DNA from: Epiperipatus broadwayi
Lineage: Eukaryota > Onychophora > Udeonychophora > Euonychophora > Peripatidae
Direction: 5' to 3'
Assembly: GCA_028023455.1 (NCBI GenBank)
Contig: JAQFVV010006272.1
Location: 641,501-705,500, forward strand
Length of the DNA: 64,000 bases
Shown: in pieces, positions 13,861 to 24,388 of the stretch
Layout: every line of letters begins with the position of its first letter
Position numbering within the stretch: the first letter of the stretch is position 1
Program-made: the position numbers and the translations under genes
The notes under the pieces: model-generated
Told to the model about the DNA's origin: nothing
The model's database searches: none
What the model saw: only the letters and a program-made list of their open reading frames with translations

Positions 13861-14547
13861 CACTAATCCTTCAATGATTATCGATTAACTGCAACCATTC
13901 TACTATGTCCTGAAAGTATTTAAAACACCAATCTGGAATCTTAAATGTTAATAATGCAATGACATATGTTTAGCAATAATGCATTTATTTAACAATAATA
14001 GTAAAGTAAAAAAAAATTAAAAAATTGAAAGTCCATTCTGATGAAACAAATAAGATTTTCTTTAGTGGTGTTTAGTATTTCACGCACCAGAGATAAGATT
14101 GAATACATACATATTTTGTGTTTCAAATTTCAATCACTTTAAACATAGTTGTGCTTTACATATACATGTTATTTTTGTAAGCAATATATTATTCTGGCAA
14201 TTTAATGTCTTTATCTGACAATATAATTATTTTTTCAAGCACATCAGACTCTTTAAAATTATTTTCATATGCTTACATAGAACACACATCTTCAAGAATA
14301 ACACTAGATATTCTACCAATAACTCATTTAACACTGCACGAATATAAAATCATTTATTAAATGGGGGGAAGAGTTATATGTCCTTCAATTAATTTACATA
14401 CGATTTTGTTTATTTTGATTTACAAATCTTGATTGGGTGCATATGTAGATTTTTCTAAAGTAGTTAAATTAAAATACTCAAATATTAAAATAATCAATAC
14501 ATATTTACAAATATAAATAAATTATCTTTTTTTTTTCTATATGTCAT

Positions 14548-14638
14548 AGCATCGGCCGGGAAGCGAACCCGCAACAACTGTCTGCAAACAACTGCTTGCT
14601 TGCAAGGCAGCTGCGCTGACCTCTCGGCTAACAACGCT
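14548..14638 (-). repeat. tRNA-like sequence with A tail (SINE or tRNA retropseudogene)
   Basis: The minus strand folds as a tRNA-like molecule. A 7-bp acceptor stem pairs AGCGTTG with CGATGCT (with G-T pairs). A perfect pol III A-box match TAGCCGAGAGG is present, and the B box is GGTTCGCTTCC (one base off consensus). The 3' part, GGGTTCGCTTCCCGGCCGAT, closely resembles the T arm and acceptor of animal tRNA-Gly, but the anticodon arm does not form a clean 5-bp stem and the molecule is long (91 nt). An A-rich run follows its 3' end (14521-14541 on the + strand shows it as T), as expected after retroposition. A functional tRNA is unlikely. A transcribable SINE head is the better reading. Confidence 0.6.
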
Positions 14639-14639
14639 T

Positions 14640-15658
14640 GGCATATATTATCTTTATGTGCAATGTATATCTTATATGCACCAACGTTCCAAGACTAAAT
14701 GAAAAAATATTTAAGCAGTTATGTGAATAAAGAGTAATTGGGATAGAAATACAATCAAGATATATTTAAATGTAAAGAAATTATGTGAAAGTAAAGAAAA
14801 AATACTGAATAAAGATTTAAAACATTACTTCATCCTATAATAAATAATATTTATTATTGGATAATCTCTAGTCAAATCAATCACTAATAAAAAATATTAT
14901 TACTTCAGCCTCTTCTAAAGCCACCTACATCAATCTTGGATAATCAATATATGCAAAATGGTTTGCCATTATTAAGCACTATACCTTAAAACTGGAACAC
15001 TTGCATTTAGCAGCAATATATTATCTTTTTCATATTATTAATGATAACGACTGCAAATTTAAAAAAAAAACAACAACTAAGTTTTGCACCCAAACTAATT
15101 CACTTCTACAGAAAAAGCCAGAAACTGATTTTGGAGGTGAGAGCCATCTGATGTTCATTGGTTAGTTAAGCTTATAGTAAATATCTCTAGAAGAGAATTA
15201 GTGAAATTGTTCTTGGGAATATATGGGTAAGTCTAAAACAATCATGATATTGTTGGTGATATTAAAAAGAATTAAAAGAGTTCAGATCTTGTCTGGATAA
15301 AATCCAGACTTTTTTCCATTTAACAAGTATAGGGTTTTTCTTAGGTAGCCTCCCAATATTATTTGGTAAATGGGTAGCCCTTACCCAGCCACCAGTTGAC
15401 TAGTTAGTGATTATTATACATATAATACATTGAGATTAATGCTCTAAAACTGGTTTATTAAGTAAATGAAATACTCTCAATTTTTAAAACCACTGAATAT
15501 TAATTTCGATGTATTACATTACATTAATTGTTGCGAATGTTTTTATATATTAGATATATGTAGAGTTTATAAATCTCAATTTATAAAATATATATAATAA
15601 ATTAATATCAGTTGGTAATAATATATATCAGTTTACTAATTAATTTTTTTCTTTTCAG
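14640..15658 (+). other. Presumed last intron of the receptor gene (3' part)
   Basis: No coding potential is visible. The stretch ends in a pyrimidine-rich tract and CTTTTCAG at 15657-15658, a good 3' splice site. I did not find the preceding exon in 1-15658, so the upstream intron is either at least 15 kb long and full of transposon remains, or holds small exons I missed. Confidence 0.5.
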
Positions 15659-15820
15659 GTGAAAGCTGATTGGAAATATGTCGCTATGGTTATTGATCGG
15701 CTATTTCTTTATATTTTTATGATTACTTGTTTTGCAGGAACGTTAACTATGTTTCTTCAAGCCCCAAGTCTATACGATAATCGAACTGCGCTTGATAAGG
15801 AGGATTTAATTAATAAATAA
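15659..15820 (+). CDS. Nicotinic acetylcholine receptor subunit, last coding exon (TM4 and C-terminus)
   Basis: The exon encodes 53 residues and a TAA stop, starting in phase 0 right after a TTTTCAG acceptor site. It opens with [20 protein letters not shown], the conserved segment leading into transmembrane helix 4 of nicotinic receptors; the (E/A)DWKYVAMV(I/L)DR block is diagnostic of the family. The helix continues through about residue 33. [13 protein letters not shown] follows, matching the short extracellular tail QAPSLYD of invertebrate alpha-type subunits, with a potential N-glycosylation site NRT. The family forms pentameric acetylcholine-gated cation channels in the plasma membrane. 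The ligand-binding domain, TM1-3 and the intracellular loop are not visible here and should lie on upstream exons. The exon is intact, so the gene is probably functional. Subunit type, including a possible cephalopod chemotactile relative, cannot be decided from this exon. Confidence 0.9.
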   Translation: MKADWKYVAMVIDRLFLYIFMITCFAGTLTMFLQAPSLYDNRTALDKEDLINK

Positions 15821-16030
15821 GAAAAATATTGTACATTTTTTAATATACAGCAAAACTTTATGAAACTAACACTACTTTAAAGTCTTTGATTGTTAAATAA
15901 TTAATAATGCCTTCTATTTCTAAAAATTTAACTTTCACATATTTAAAAAATATAGTATGTATTTCAGTGATGTAACAAATTGTAACTCACTTCTTTACTT
16001 TTGAACAATAAATTTTTTCTGTCTTCATGC
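15821..16030 (+). other. 3' UTR of the receptor gene
   Basis: About 200 bases of AT-rich, non-coding sequence follow the stop codon and end shortly after an AATAAA signal. The exact cleavage point cannot be seen. Confidence 0.55.
16007..16012 (+). terminator. Poly(A) signal AATAAA
   Basis: A canonical hexamer 187 bases after the stop codon, followed by T-rich and TCTG-containing sequence. It is the first good candidate downstream of the receptor exon. AATAAA is common by chance in such AT-rich DNA. Confidence 0.5.
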
Positions 16031-16535
16031 ATTATATATATATATTTCTTTTTGTATATGTACACTCATAGTCATTCTTAATTGTAGCCTATCTTTTTAG
16101 CAGATTTAAGAGTTGTCTGATCATGATTTAAAGGTGTGAATATGCATATTTGGCATTTCATAGCATACAAAAGTATCTTTAGCATTATTTAATTGTTTAA
16201 TACTTGGCATTAATATATATCTGCTATTTCCAAATATAAGTAGTAGGATGGAGCATGTATATGCTTTAATTTCAAGACTAGAGTATGTAATTAAGTTGAG
16301 TGATTCTCATTGCTTTTTTTTTAATCCTAAAAAAGCATAGGATTTTTCTTTCAAATATCTGGTCTACAGACAATTCAACTGATCATCAAATATTGTTCAA
16401 TAAATGAATATATTGCTATTCTTAATCTAGAGGATCAAACAAAAATAGAAAATTACTTAAATCTTTACCGATTGGTAATTGGTAAATATATTGAGTAATA
16501 TTTTTTCATACATTCATCTATGAAAAACTACAGTG

Positions 16536-16536
<1 letters not shown>

Positions 16537-16611
<75 letters not shown>
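16537..16611. repeat. (TA)n microsatellite, about 37 units
   Basis: A nearly pure TA run that directly borders the fold-back element at 16611-16826, suggesting the element inserted in TA-rich target DNA. Confidence 0.95.
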
Positions 16612-16613
<2 letters not shown>

Positions 16614-16826
16614 TATTATTATTTGTGGGATCTTCTGTGTAGTGAAATAGCTAAATGCTGACGTTTCAGTACAATATCAAGTACCTTCATCAGAGTGTCC
16701 TCTTTTTCAAATCTTTCTCAATATTTGAGAAAGAGGATGCTCTGAGGAAGGTACTTGATATTGTACTGAAACATCAGCATTTAACTATTTCACAGAATAT
16801 CCCGCAAATAATAATAATAATATGAC
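16611..16826. mobile_element. Small fold-back (palindromic) element
   Basis: Two arms of about 100 bp form an inverted repeat centred near 16720. The outer ends match as TCATATTATTATTT, and inside both arms read GTGAAATAG(C/T)TAAATGCTGA and GTTTCAGTACAATATCAAGT. The loop is only a few bases around CTCAATATTTGAGA. A few substitutions separate the arms. There is no coding capacity. This is the shape of a palindromic MITE or fold-back element. Confidence 0.8.
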
Positions 16827-16868
16827 ATTTTTTATCCGTGAAAATATTAGAATTAACATATATATATA

Positions 16869-16953
16869 TTTTTTCAACTCTTTTCCGTACCATTTTACAA
16901 AATTCGAGATATTCAATTCTTTTTAATACCTCATTTTTGTATATCTTCATATG
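16869..16953 (-). mobile_element. Inverted 5' segment of the LINE at 16954-18720
   Basis: On the minus strand this 85-bp piece encodes [19 protein letters not shown] followed by VRKRVE, the LINE linker also seen in forward orientation near 10940. It immediately abuts forward LINE sequence that starts at the next residues of the same linker ([13 protein letters not shown]). The inverted and direct parts are therefore adjacent in the parent element, a classic 5' inversion. Confidence 0.85.
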
Positions 16954-18720
16954 CCTTTGAAAATGATATAAGAAAGTATAACTGTGAAATAGCAAGGAAA
17001 GCTGTAGAAGAAAATAAAAGTCTCAAAAATGTTAAACAACATTTTGGTATTGGTAGGAAATTTATATCTGCAATAAGAAAAAAAGATGGAATTATTACTA
17101 AAAAGAGAGATGACATCATGAAATTGGTAGAAGATTTTTATCAAGAATTATATAGTAATAAAGAACAAGTACTTCCTATATCTATTACATCTTCCGAATT
17201 GCCCAGAATTTTAAATGAAGAAGTGAGACATGCAATTAAGTGTATGAAGAAAGGAAAGGCTCCAGGAAATGATGGAATTATAATTGATATATTAAAAGAA
17301 GCAGGTGAAGAAATAGAAACAATTTTAGCAAAATTATATACCAAATGTCTAAATGATAAAGATGTACCAGAAGATTGGAAGAATGCAGTAATAATATTAA
17401 TATTTAAAAAAGGTGATAAAGAAGATATTAGAAATTACAGACCTATCAGCCTTTTATCAGTTTTATATAAAAATTTTACCAAGATAATTACCAACTCTTC
17501 TACAGAGAACTTTGGATTTCCACCAACCAAGAGAACAAGCTGGATTTAAAAGTGGTTTTAGTACAATAGATCATATCCAGGTATTGAGAGAAGTCATAGA
17601 AAGGACAAACGAATATGAGTTGTCATTATGTTTTGGATTTGTAGATTATGAAAAGGCATTCGATTCTATACACATTTCTTCAGTGATTAAAGCATTGGAT
17701 CATCAAGGTATAGATCCAGGATATTGTCATATTTTAAAGAATATTTATAAAAATGCAACAGCAACAATTAGATTACATAATGATACTGGAAAAATCAACA
17801 TTGAGAAAGGTGTAAGACAAGGTGACTCCATATCTCCAAAACTCTTTACAGAAGTGCTGCAAGAAGTATTTTGTGGATTAAAATAGGAAACTAAAGGAGT
17901 GAAAGTAAATGGAGAGTATTTAAGTCATTTAGATTTCACAAATGATGTAGTTATTTTTGCAAATAATGCTTCAGAGCTGCAGGAAATGTTGCAGGAGGTA
18001 GCAGATGAAAGTAGAAAAGTAGGACTAAAGATAAATGTTAAAAAGACTAAAGTAATGTTTAATCGATTTGCTCAAAATATGAAAATAAAGATTGATTATG
18101 AAGAATTAGAAGAAGTTAACAGTTACAAATACCTTGGTCAGATTATTAATACAGATGGAAACATAATGGAGGAAATTAATCATAGAATTAAACTTGGTTG
18201 GAGTGCTTTTGGTAGAAATAACTTGATACTAAAAGGAAATATGCCTATGTGTTTGAAAAGGATGGTTTTTAACAAATGTGTTTTACCAGTTCTTACTTAT
18301 GGATCTGAGACTTGGACACTTAATAGAAGAGCAATACAGAGACTTCAGACCAATCAAAGGAGTATGGAGAGATGTATGTTGGGAGTAAGAAGAAGAGATG
18401 GAAAATGCAATGTATGGGTAAGACAACAAACAGGTGTTACTGACCTTATTGAAAAAATTAAAAGATTGAAATGGAGTTGGGCTGGACATATTGCTAGAAG
18501 AGATGATAATAGATGGACAATTGAAATTTTAAACTGGATTCCAAGAGATTGTAAAAGACCCAAAAAGAGACCACATGTGAGATGGATGGATGAAATAAGA
18601 AAATGTGCAGGGGTGTTGTGGAGAAGAGAAGCTAAAGATCAGAGAAGATGGATTAAACTTGGAGAGACCTTCATCCTGCAGTGATTGATAATGGTTGATG
18701 ATGATGATGATGATGATATA
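16954..18720 (+). pseudogene. LINE reverse transcriptase ORF, RTE-like, one frameshift and one stop
   Basis: The forward ORF starts in the linker ([18 protein letters not shown]). It runs in one frame to about 17510 with [14 protein letters not shown] and [15 protein letters not shown], and [15 protein letters not shown]. It then shifts frame for the rest: [30 protein letters not shown] (first catalytic aspartate), GVRQGDSISPKLF. A TAG stop falls at 17884-17886, after which the frame resumes to the natural end at 18684. The second catalytic box, normally FADD, reads FTND, so the first of its paired aspartates is lost. The C-terminal part has TYGSETWTLN, WAGHIARR and KRPHVRWMDEIRKC. A TGATGA repeat closes the element. 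The copy is relatively young but dead, and 5'-truncated with an inversion. Confidence 0.92.
18685..18720. repeat. (TGA)n tail of the LINE
   Basis: TGATGATGATGATGATGATA directly after the LINE ORF is the simple-repeat 3' tail of RTE-type LINEs, which often lack a poly(A) tail. Confidence 0.75.
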
Positions 18721-18723
18721 TAT

Positions 18724-20085
18724 TGTAACTCCCATGGCTCTAATACCCTTAGTTTAACCAAATTAGCATGAGAACAGGACATATACTAAAATATGAATAA
18801 ATAAAACAGAGTAAACATGAATATAAGAACAGAAAGGGCTGACTATGATGAGGATGGGTATAAGCATATGCATAGAACATGAATAATAGAGGTTACAGTA
18901 TTAAAGACATTATGGTACAGTGACCCTAAATCCCTTACATTCTAATATTACATAAGGCATATGGATTAAGCTAGATCATGAAAGATAATATTAAGAGACA
19001 TGTATTTAACTTGCAATTGTATGAGATAATCAGGAAGATATATGTCTAGAAAATGTTCATAAAATTAGCAGAATGAAGTGAATGACAAATGAATAAAGAT
19101 GTGGAAGATTAAAAAGGGTAGTAAAGAGTAAATAATGATTAACTAATGGAAATGAATAATGAATAGACCTAAGAAGAAGAAAAAGGGAGTGTGTTAAGAT
19201 GATGGGTATTTAATTTTGCAATGAAATAGGAATCCTGAAATACTAATCTGATTCTACTAAAACAAAAAAGGGGTTCTAACTTTAAATAATCAAAGAGAAG
19301 GGTTTAAATCTTTGGGATTTTAATTAATTAATAAGAACAATAATAAAGATAAAGGACTAACTAAATGTGTACATGATAACTTAAGAAATAAGTCTGACAA
19401 GCAAAATCAAAGTTTAAAATTATTAATCAATAATTTCTCAGGGTTCATAAGATTTCAGAATTTAACAATTTTTTAGTGTATATCTGGATCAGCAGGAGGG
19501 ATTTTACTGCTATCCAAATAAAGAGAATTAAAATAAGTCATATTATATAAGGAGAATTACTAAAAGATATCTAACTCCTTTACTGGTAATAATAAAGACA
19601 AACTCTAAACTTTCTAATAACTCAAATTCTTAATAATAAGGTAACTAGAACAATCATGTTAACCATTAGATAATCTTAAAATATTTTGATCATAATTACA
19701 TCAATAATAATAGGACAATAATATATCTAAGGATAATTTAAATTTGACCTCTTTAATCAATATGACTAAACTCAGTGAATGATTGTATCTTGCAATTTAT
19801 TGGGATATTCTTTAAGGTCAAATATTTGTAAGATATTTTAAAGTAGCATCTCTGCATAATACCAACAATATTTTAATCAGACAATAGTAAAATTTTATAT
19901 GCTCTAAATATGAGTTTAGTAAAATTTATTAAAGATATGCTGAACATATAATAACATTGATAATATTGAGTGATGACAATGGCGATAGCAATGATAATAA
20001 TATGGATAGTGATTAGCAATAAAGTTACTGACAACTTACAAAATTTCAAAACAAATTTAATTTACAATTAATATTTACACACTCA
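18724..20085. mobile_element. Possible solo LTR (about 1.36 kb)
   Basis: Begins TGTAACTCCC and ends ACACACTCA, with ATAT on each side (18720-18723 and 20086-20089). Both flanks are TA-rich, so the target duplication is weak evidence. There is no ORF. It sits exactly between the LINE tail and the next fold-back element. TG...CA ends with a 4-bp flank mirror the better-supported LTRs in this window. I found no second copy to confirm it. Confidence 0.35.
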
Positions 20086-20100
20086 ATATATATATATATA

Positions 20101-21013
20101 TGATCACTAGATGGAGCTTACCAATTAGCTCCAAACAAGCTTTGTTTACATAAATGCCAAAAAAGATAGAAGTCAAAATCTCTATTGTTGTCACCCACCT
20201 CCAGACCAGATGGTTTTGAGCCTATTGGCTCACATCAGTGAAGGGCTGGGAGACTAAAAATTAAACCTAACATACCAACTCTAAAGTCAGCACTTATCAA
20301 ACACGTTTCTATCAATTTGAAAGCATGAATTTATTAGGCATGTAAATGTCTTCAAACTCAGCCTAACAAATCAGATAACTATATGGGTCTGAAATCAGTT
20401 CAGTTTCACCATATAGTAAAAGCCTCTGCAATATATAGCATTGCAAAAACCTTTAAAGGTACATTTATGATCTCTTTTGGCATTTATGTAAACAAAGGTT
20501 GTTTGGGGCTGATTGGTAAGCTCCATCTAGTGATCATAAAATGCAAGTTTAATGGCAAGTTACAAAATTTATAATTTGTTTTGATTATCATAAATGTACC
20601 TTTGAAGATTTTTGCAATGCTATATATTTCAGAGGCAATTACTATATGGTGAAATTGAACTGATTTCAGACCCATATAGCTATCTGATTTGTTAGGCTGA
20701 GTTTGAAGACATTTATGTATCTAATAAATTCATGCTTTCAAATTGATAGAAACATGTTTGATAAGTGCTGACTTTAGAGTTGATATTTTAGGTCTAGTTT
20801 CTAGTTTCCCAGCCCTTCACTGATGTGAGCCAATAAGCTCAAAACCAGCTGGTCTAGAGGTGGGTGACAATGATAGAGATTTTGAATTCTATCTCTTTTG
20901 GCATTTATGTAAACAAAGCTTGTTTGGAGCTGATTGGTAAGCTCCATCTAGTGATCATAAAATGCAAGCTTAAAGGCAAGTTATGAAATTTATAACTTGT
21001 TTTGATTATCATA
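20101..21013. mobile_element. Large fold-back element with duplicated terminal segment
   Basis: Left arm 20101-20470 is the reverse complement of 20588-20957; both are 370 bp, with scattered mismatches. The spacer 20471-20587 is not unique: it is a direct copy of 20893-21013, the right-hand end, starting TCTCTTTTGGCATTTATG and ending TTTTGATTATCA. The structure is therefore inverted unit, partial terminal unit, direct unit. The outer end motif TGATCACTAGATGGAGCTTA recurs three times. There is no protein-coding capacity; the short ORFs inside mirror each other in the two arms. Confidence 0.85.
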
Positions 21014-21683
21014 TATATATATACTCTTTATTAAATTTCTCAAAAGAAAAGTTTATATTAAAAAATTTTTTTATTAGCATGACTCAAAATACTAATAAAA
21101 GAGTATCTCCTTGAATCAAAAATTAAGATTGTAATACATCATTACATTACATAGTATTAGTATTTACACTTATTCTTTTAATTTACATTTTTCCAGCTTA
21201 TTACAAATTTATTAAATTTTATTTATCATGTATAACTTTATTAAATTTCAATACTCAAAATTAAGTATATAAGTATGATAATCACAAGGATACTATTTAA
21301 TGAATGGGGGGGCTGATACTATTTAATACTAGGCACTTTTAAGATGATGAATATTCCTTAAGGCATCAATAATTATACTTATTTCTCATATTGAGAAGAT
21401 TATGCAACTTCCTAATTCTATTTATCTAGGATCTTGGACTGATAATATAACTCAAATCTACCTAAAATAAATCAGTATCACTGTAACTCTACATTTGGTT
21501 CCCTGATGTCCTATTATAAAACTTTTCTACAACACAATTTAAAATGTTAGCTTACTAATACTTAACTAAGAGTAGCCAATAATAAATTTAGTATATACAT
21601 TTGATATCACTTTGAGCTGATAATAAACTAGTACAATAATATAGCATTATAAGTTAATATTTAACAGACATTGCTATTTGTTA
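21014..21683. other. AT-rich spacer, nothing recognised
   Basis: Between the fold-back element and the solo-LTR-like copy B. No ORF, repeat partner or motif stands out. Confidence 0.5.
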
Positions 21684-21687
21684 TCAT

Positions 21688-24384
21688 TGAAACAGTAAGA
21701 TTCGAATCTTAAGTTTCACCTTTTTCTATCGTCTCTCACTCACCACTCTATCCTATGGCAAATTTAAACTTTTTTGGTATCGAATTGTGTGTGTGGCAAT
21801 ATTAAAAATGTATAAATATATGTATAATTCACCAAACACACACACGTTTTAATAACAAATTTAAAGCAATAAATAAAAATAAATGATATAATTTGTATTT
21901 CTCTTTTAGTTATATAAAAATATATAATTTTATCAATTTATTTTAAATTATAAAGTTTGTTATTTATTGCTGTGTTTAAATTTCATATTTAATAATAATT
22001 TTAGAAATCTAAATAATTATATATTCCCTTTTGTCTTTGAAATTTTAAAAGTAACTGGTTGGTGAGAGATAATAGATTAATTAAAAAGAAAAATTCCCTA
22101 AAATCTTTAATTACAAAATGTAAATGTAAAAATAAACTTGAACAATAGAAATGCAGCTTTCTATATAAATTAAACTTACAAGAATGTATTGATTCTCCTT
22201 GGGGCAAATGATTGGATCCAAAAATAAAATCAAACAAAAGTAAAAAGATAATATCAAAGAAAGAAGTACATTTTGAATTTTCTCAGAACTTTTAGTTAAA
22301 CTTTAGCTGTGCTCTCAATCGGTTGAAAGTCTCCAAAAGTCATAAATTAATTTACCTACCACAGTATGGTCAAATAGAAAGCACCCAGACTATTCTCCTT
22401 CTGGAGATGGTCTATCATATGCCGTAAACCTTTACATATGCCTTCCACAAAATCAACCAAGAAGATCTGCTGCCCAAACAACTAGAAAGCTGCTGCTGCT
22501 GTTAAAACAAATGAATAATCTAAATGCTGGAAAAAACTGCTACTTCTGAAATCATGAACAATTTGCTACTGAATCTGAAAACTTCTCATAAAACATGTAC
22601 CTGTACCCACATTCTCCTAGAGTACTCTAAATAATCATGCTATAGCTCACTCTCTATACAACTTGTAAAACTATGAATTTAATTATTAATTCCTTATGTA
22701 AATTTCTTTAATAATCTAGTTTGCCTAATTCTATCTTTTCTTGGATATGTATTTCAAACTTTACATTTTTTATTATTTAATTATTGCATGCTCATAAGAT
22801 TTCCGACCGGACCCTCACCAAATTAAAATATAGATTTAATCAAGATGGGTGCCATTTTGACTAGCCACCTATTAATATATTTTGTTATATACTCCTGTTG
22901 GCTGGTCAGCTTGGAAATCTCCATAATTTTCTAAATGCAAATCCATGATTGCTTGAAACTGTGGATGCGTGTCCTGAAAATCCTCATTAATATTTATTTC
23001 TATAAATTACTTAATATTTTCATATAAAATGACACATTCAATGCTTCATTTATTGTAATGCAGGGGACTACTACTCAGCAAATGGTTGACATATTAGTTA
23101 TTAATACTCACCCATCTTACCTATTGTTTTATATTTTATTAAGTTTTAAGTAATAATTCCATAAATCGCATTTCTTTGAGAGTCAAAAACATTCTTTATT
23201 AAATGTTGATGATGTAGGGCCTTGTTATGAAATATATTTAAATCTTAACAGAATAGTCTGTAGATTATACATGTGTTATGTTTTGAAGATGCGATGACCT
23301 ATTATAAGCCTTAGATATTCCGGATTCTATAGGATTAAATTTATCCCAGTCGTCCTACACAAGTGTACAAATAAATGTCCCCATAGGACTTGACAACTGT
23401 CACATGGCTAGGAAGTAATCATGGCATGAACCACTTGCCCCTGGTTATGCTTATGTGACACCTTATATCTTTGGGCTTACAGCAAATGCCAGCCTGTTGT
23501 TATAAACTCATTCACGGCTTTGCAGTCTCAATATACTACCACTCTCATATTGCCTTTCTAGACATACCACGTGTTTCTTCTTGTTAATTATATTATTCAT
23601 TGTATAACTCCATCTCTGTATTAGTGACATAACTCACTCTCAAATAAATGTCTGTCCATAGTAATTCATAAATATCTTCTTTAATTAAATAAATATATGT
23701 CTGCCATTACTATTATTAATTCTACTTTAGATTCTTGCATTGCAAAGATATAAATCCTGAAGGCATGCTCATGAAATACTTGCTCAAGAATTTAGGTAGC
23801 TAGATTACATCAGCCACATAAATGTATCTTTTTGTAAAATATAACAGTATCGGAAATACCAATACTGAGATATTAAATGTAACAAAATATTATTGGTTAA
23901 ATGATTTCGTATCAAATATTTTAAATATAAAAATGTATATCTTTGTAAAGTATAACAGTATTGGAAATACCGTTCCTAAGATTTTAAATATAATAAAATA
24001 TTATTAATTAGATGATTTAATATAAAATGTTTTAAATAAATAATTTCAAACTATATGTCTGCCGTTCCATCTTTATTTATTTGATACCCATTCAATATAA
24101 TATTTCCTTGATTCTGTAAAATATAAATGTTTAATATTAATGTTATTATTGGCTAACTCGAAATAAAATTCTTGATTCTCTTGCATCTCCCTGACCACCA
24201 TGCCTAAAGAAGTATTTACTAATGTAGTATCAGATGTGTTGTTTCGGAGATTGTATTGTGGAACCGATAAACTATGTTCGAACTCAGTATTTTGGGTGGC
24301 TTCGCTACCTAGATGGTGCTGCAGTTCTGTGTTGTGATCGAATTCTGCACTATGTTAATGAATCACACGTCTCTGACCATTACA
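21688..24384 (+). mobile_element. Solo-LTR-like element, copy B (about 2.7 kb)
   Basis: Inverted copy of 140-2639. It begins TGAAACAGTAAGATTCG and ends CTCTGACCATTACA, and is flanked by an exact TCAT on both sides (21684-21687 and 24385-24388). Since TCAT is not simple repeat, this is a convincing 4-bp target duplication, the size expected for Gypsy-type integrases. TG...CA ends support an LTR. No gag or pol sequence lies inside, so it looks like an LTR left after recombination between the two LTRs of a full element. It is longer than copy A, partly because it carries a tandem duplication at 23819-24046. Confidence 0.75.
23819..24046. repeat. Tandem duplication of about 114 bp inside LTR copy B
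   Basis: Two adjacent units (about 23819-23932 and 23933-24046) share TATAACAGTAT(C/T)GGAAATACC and an AAAATATTATT block. Copy A has a single corresponding unit near 490-610, so the duplication arose in one LTR lineage. Confidence 0.7.
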
Positions 24385-24388
24385 TCAT

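Noticed and set aside
20383-20675. Pair of near-identical 63-residue ORFs on opposite strands
   Set aside because: Same cause: inverted arms of the fold-back at 20101-21013.
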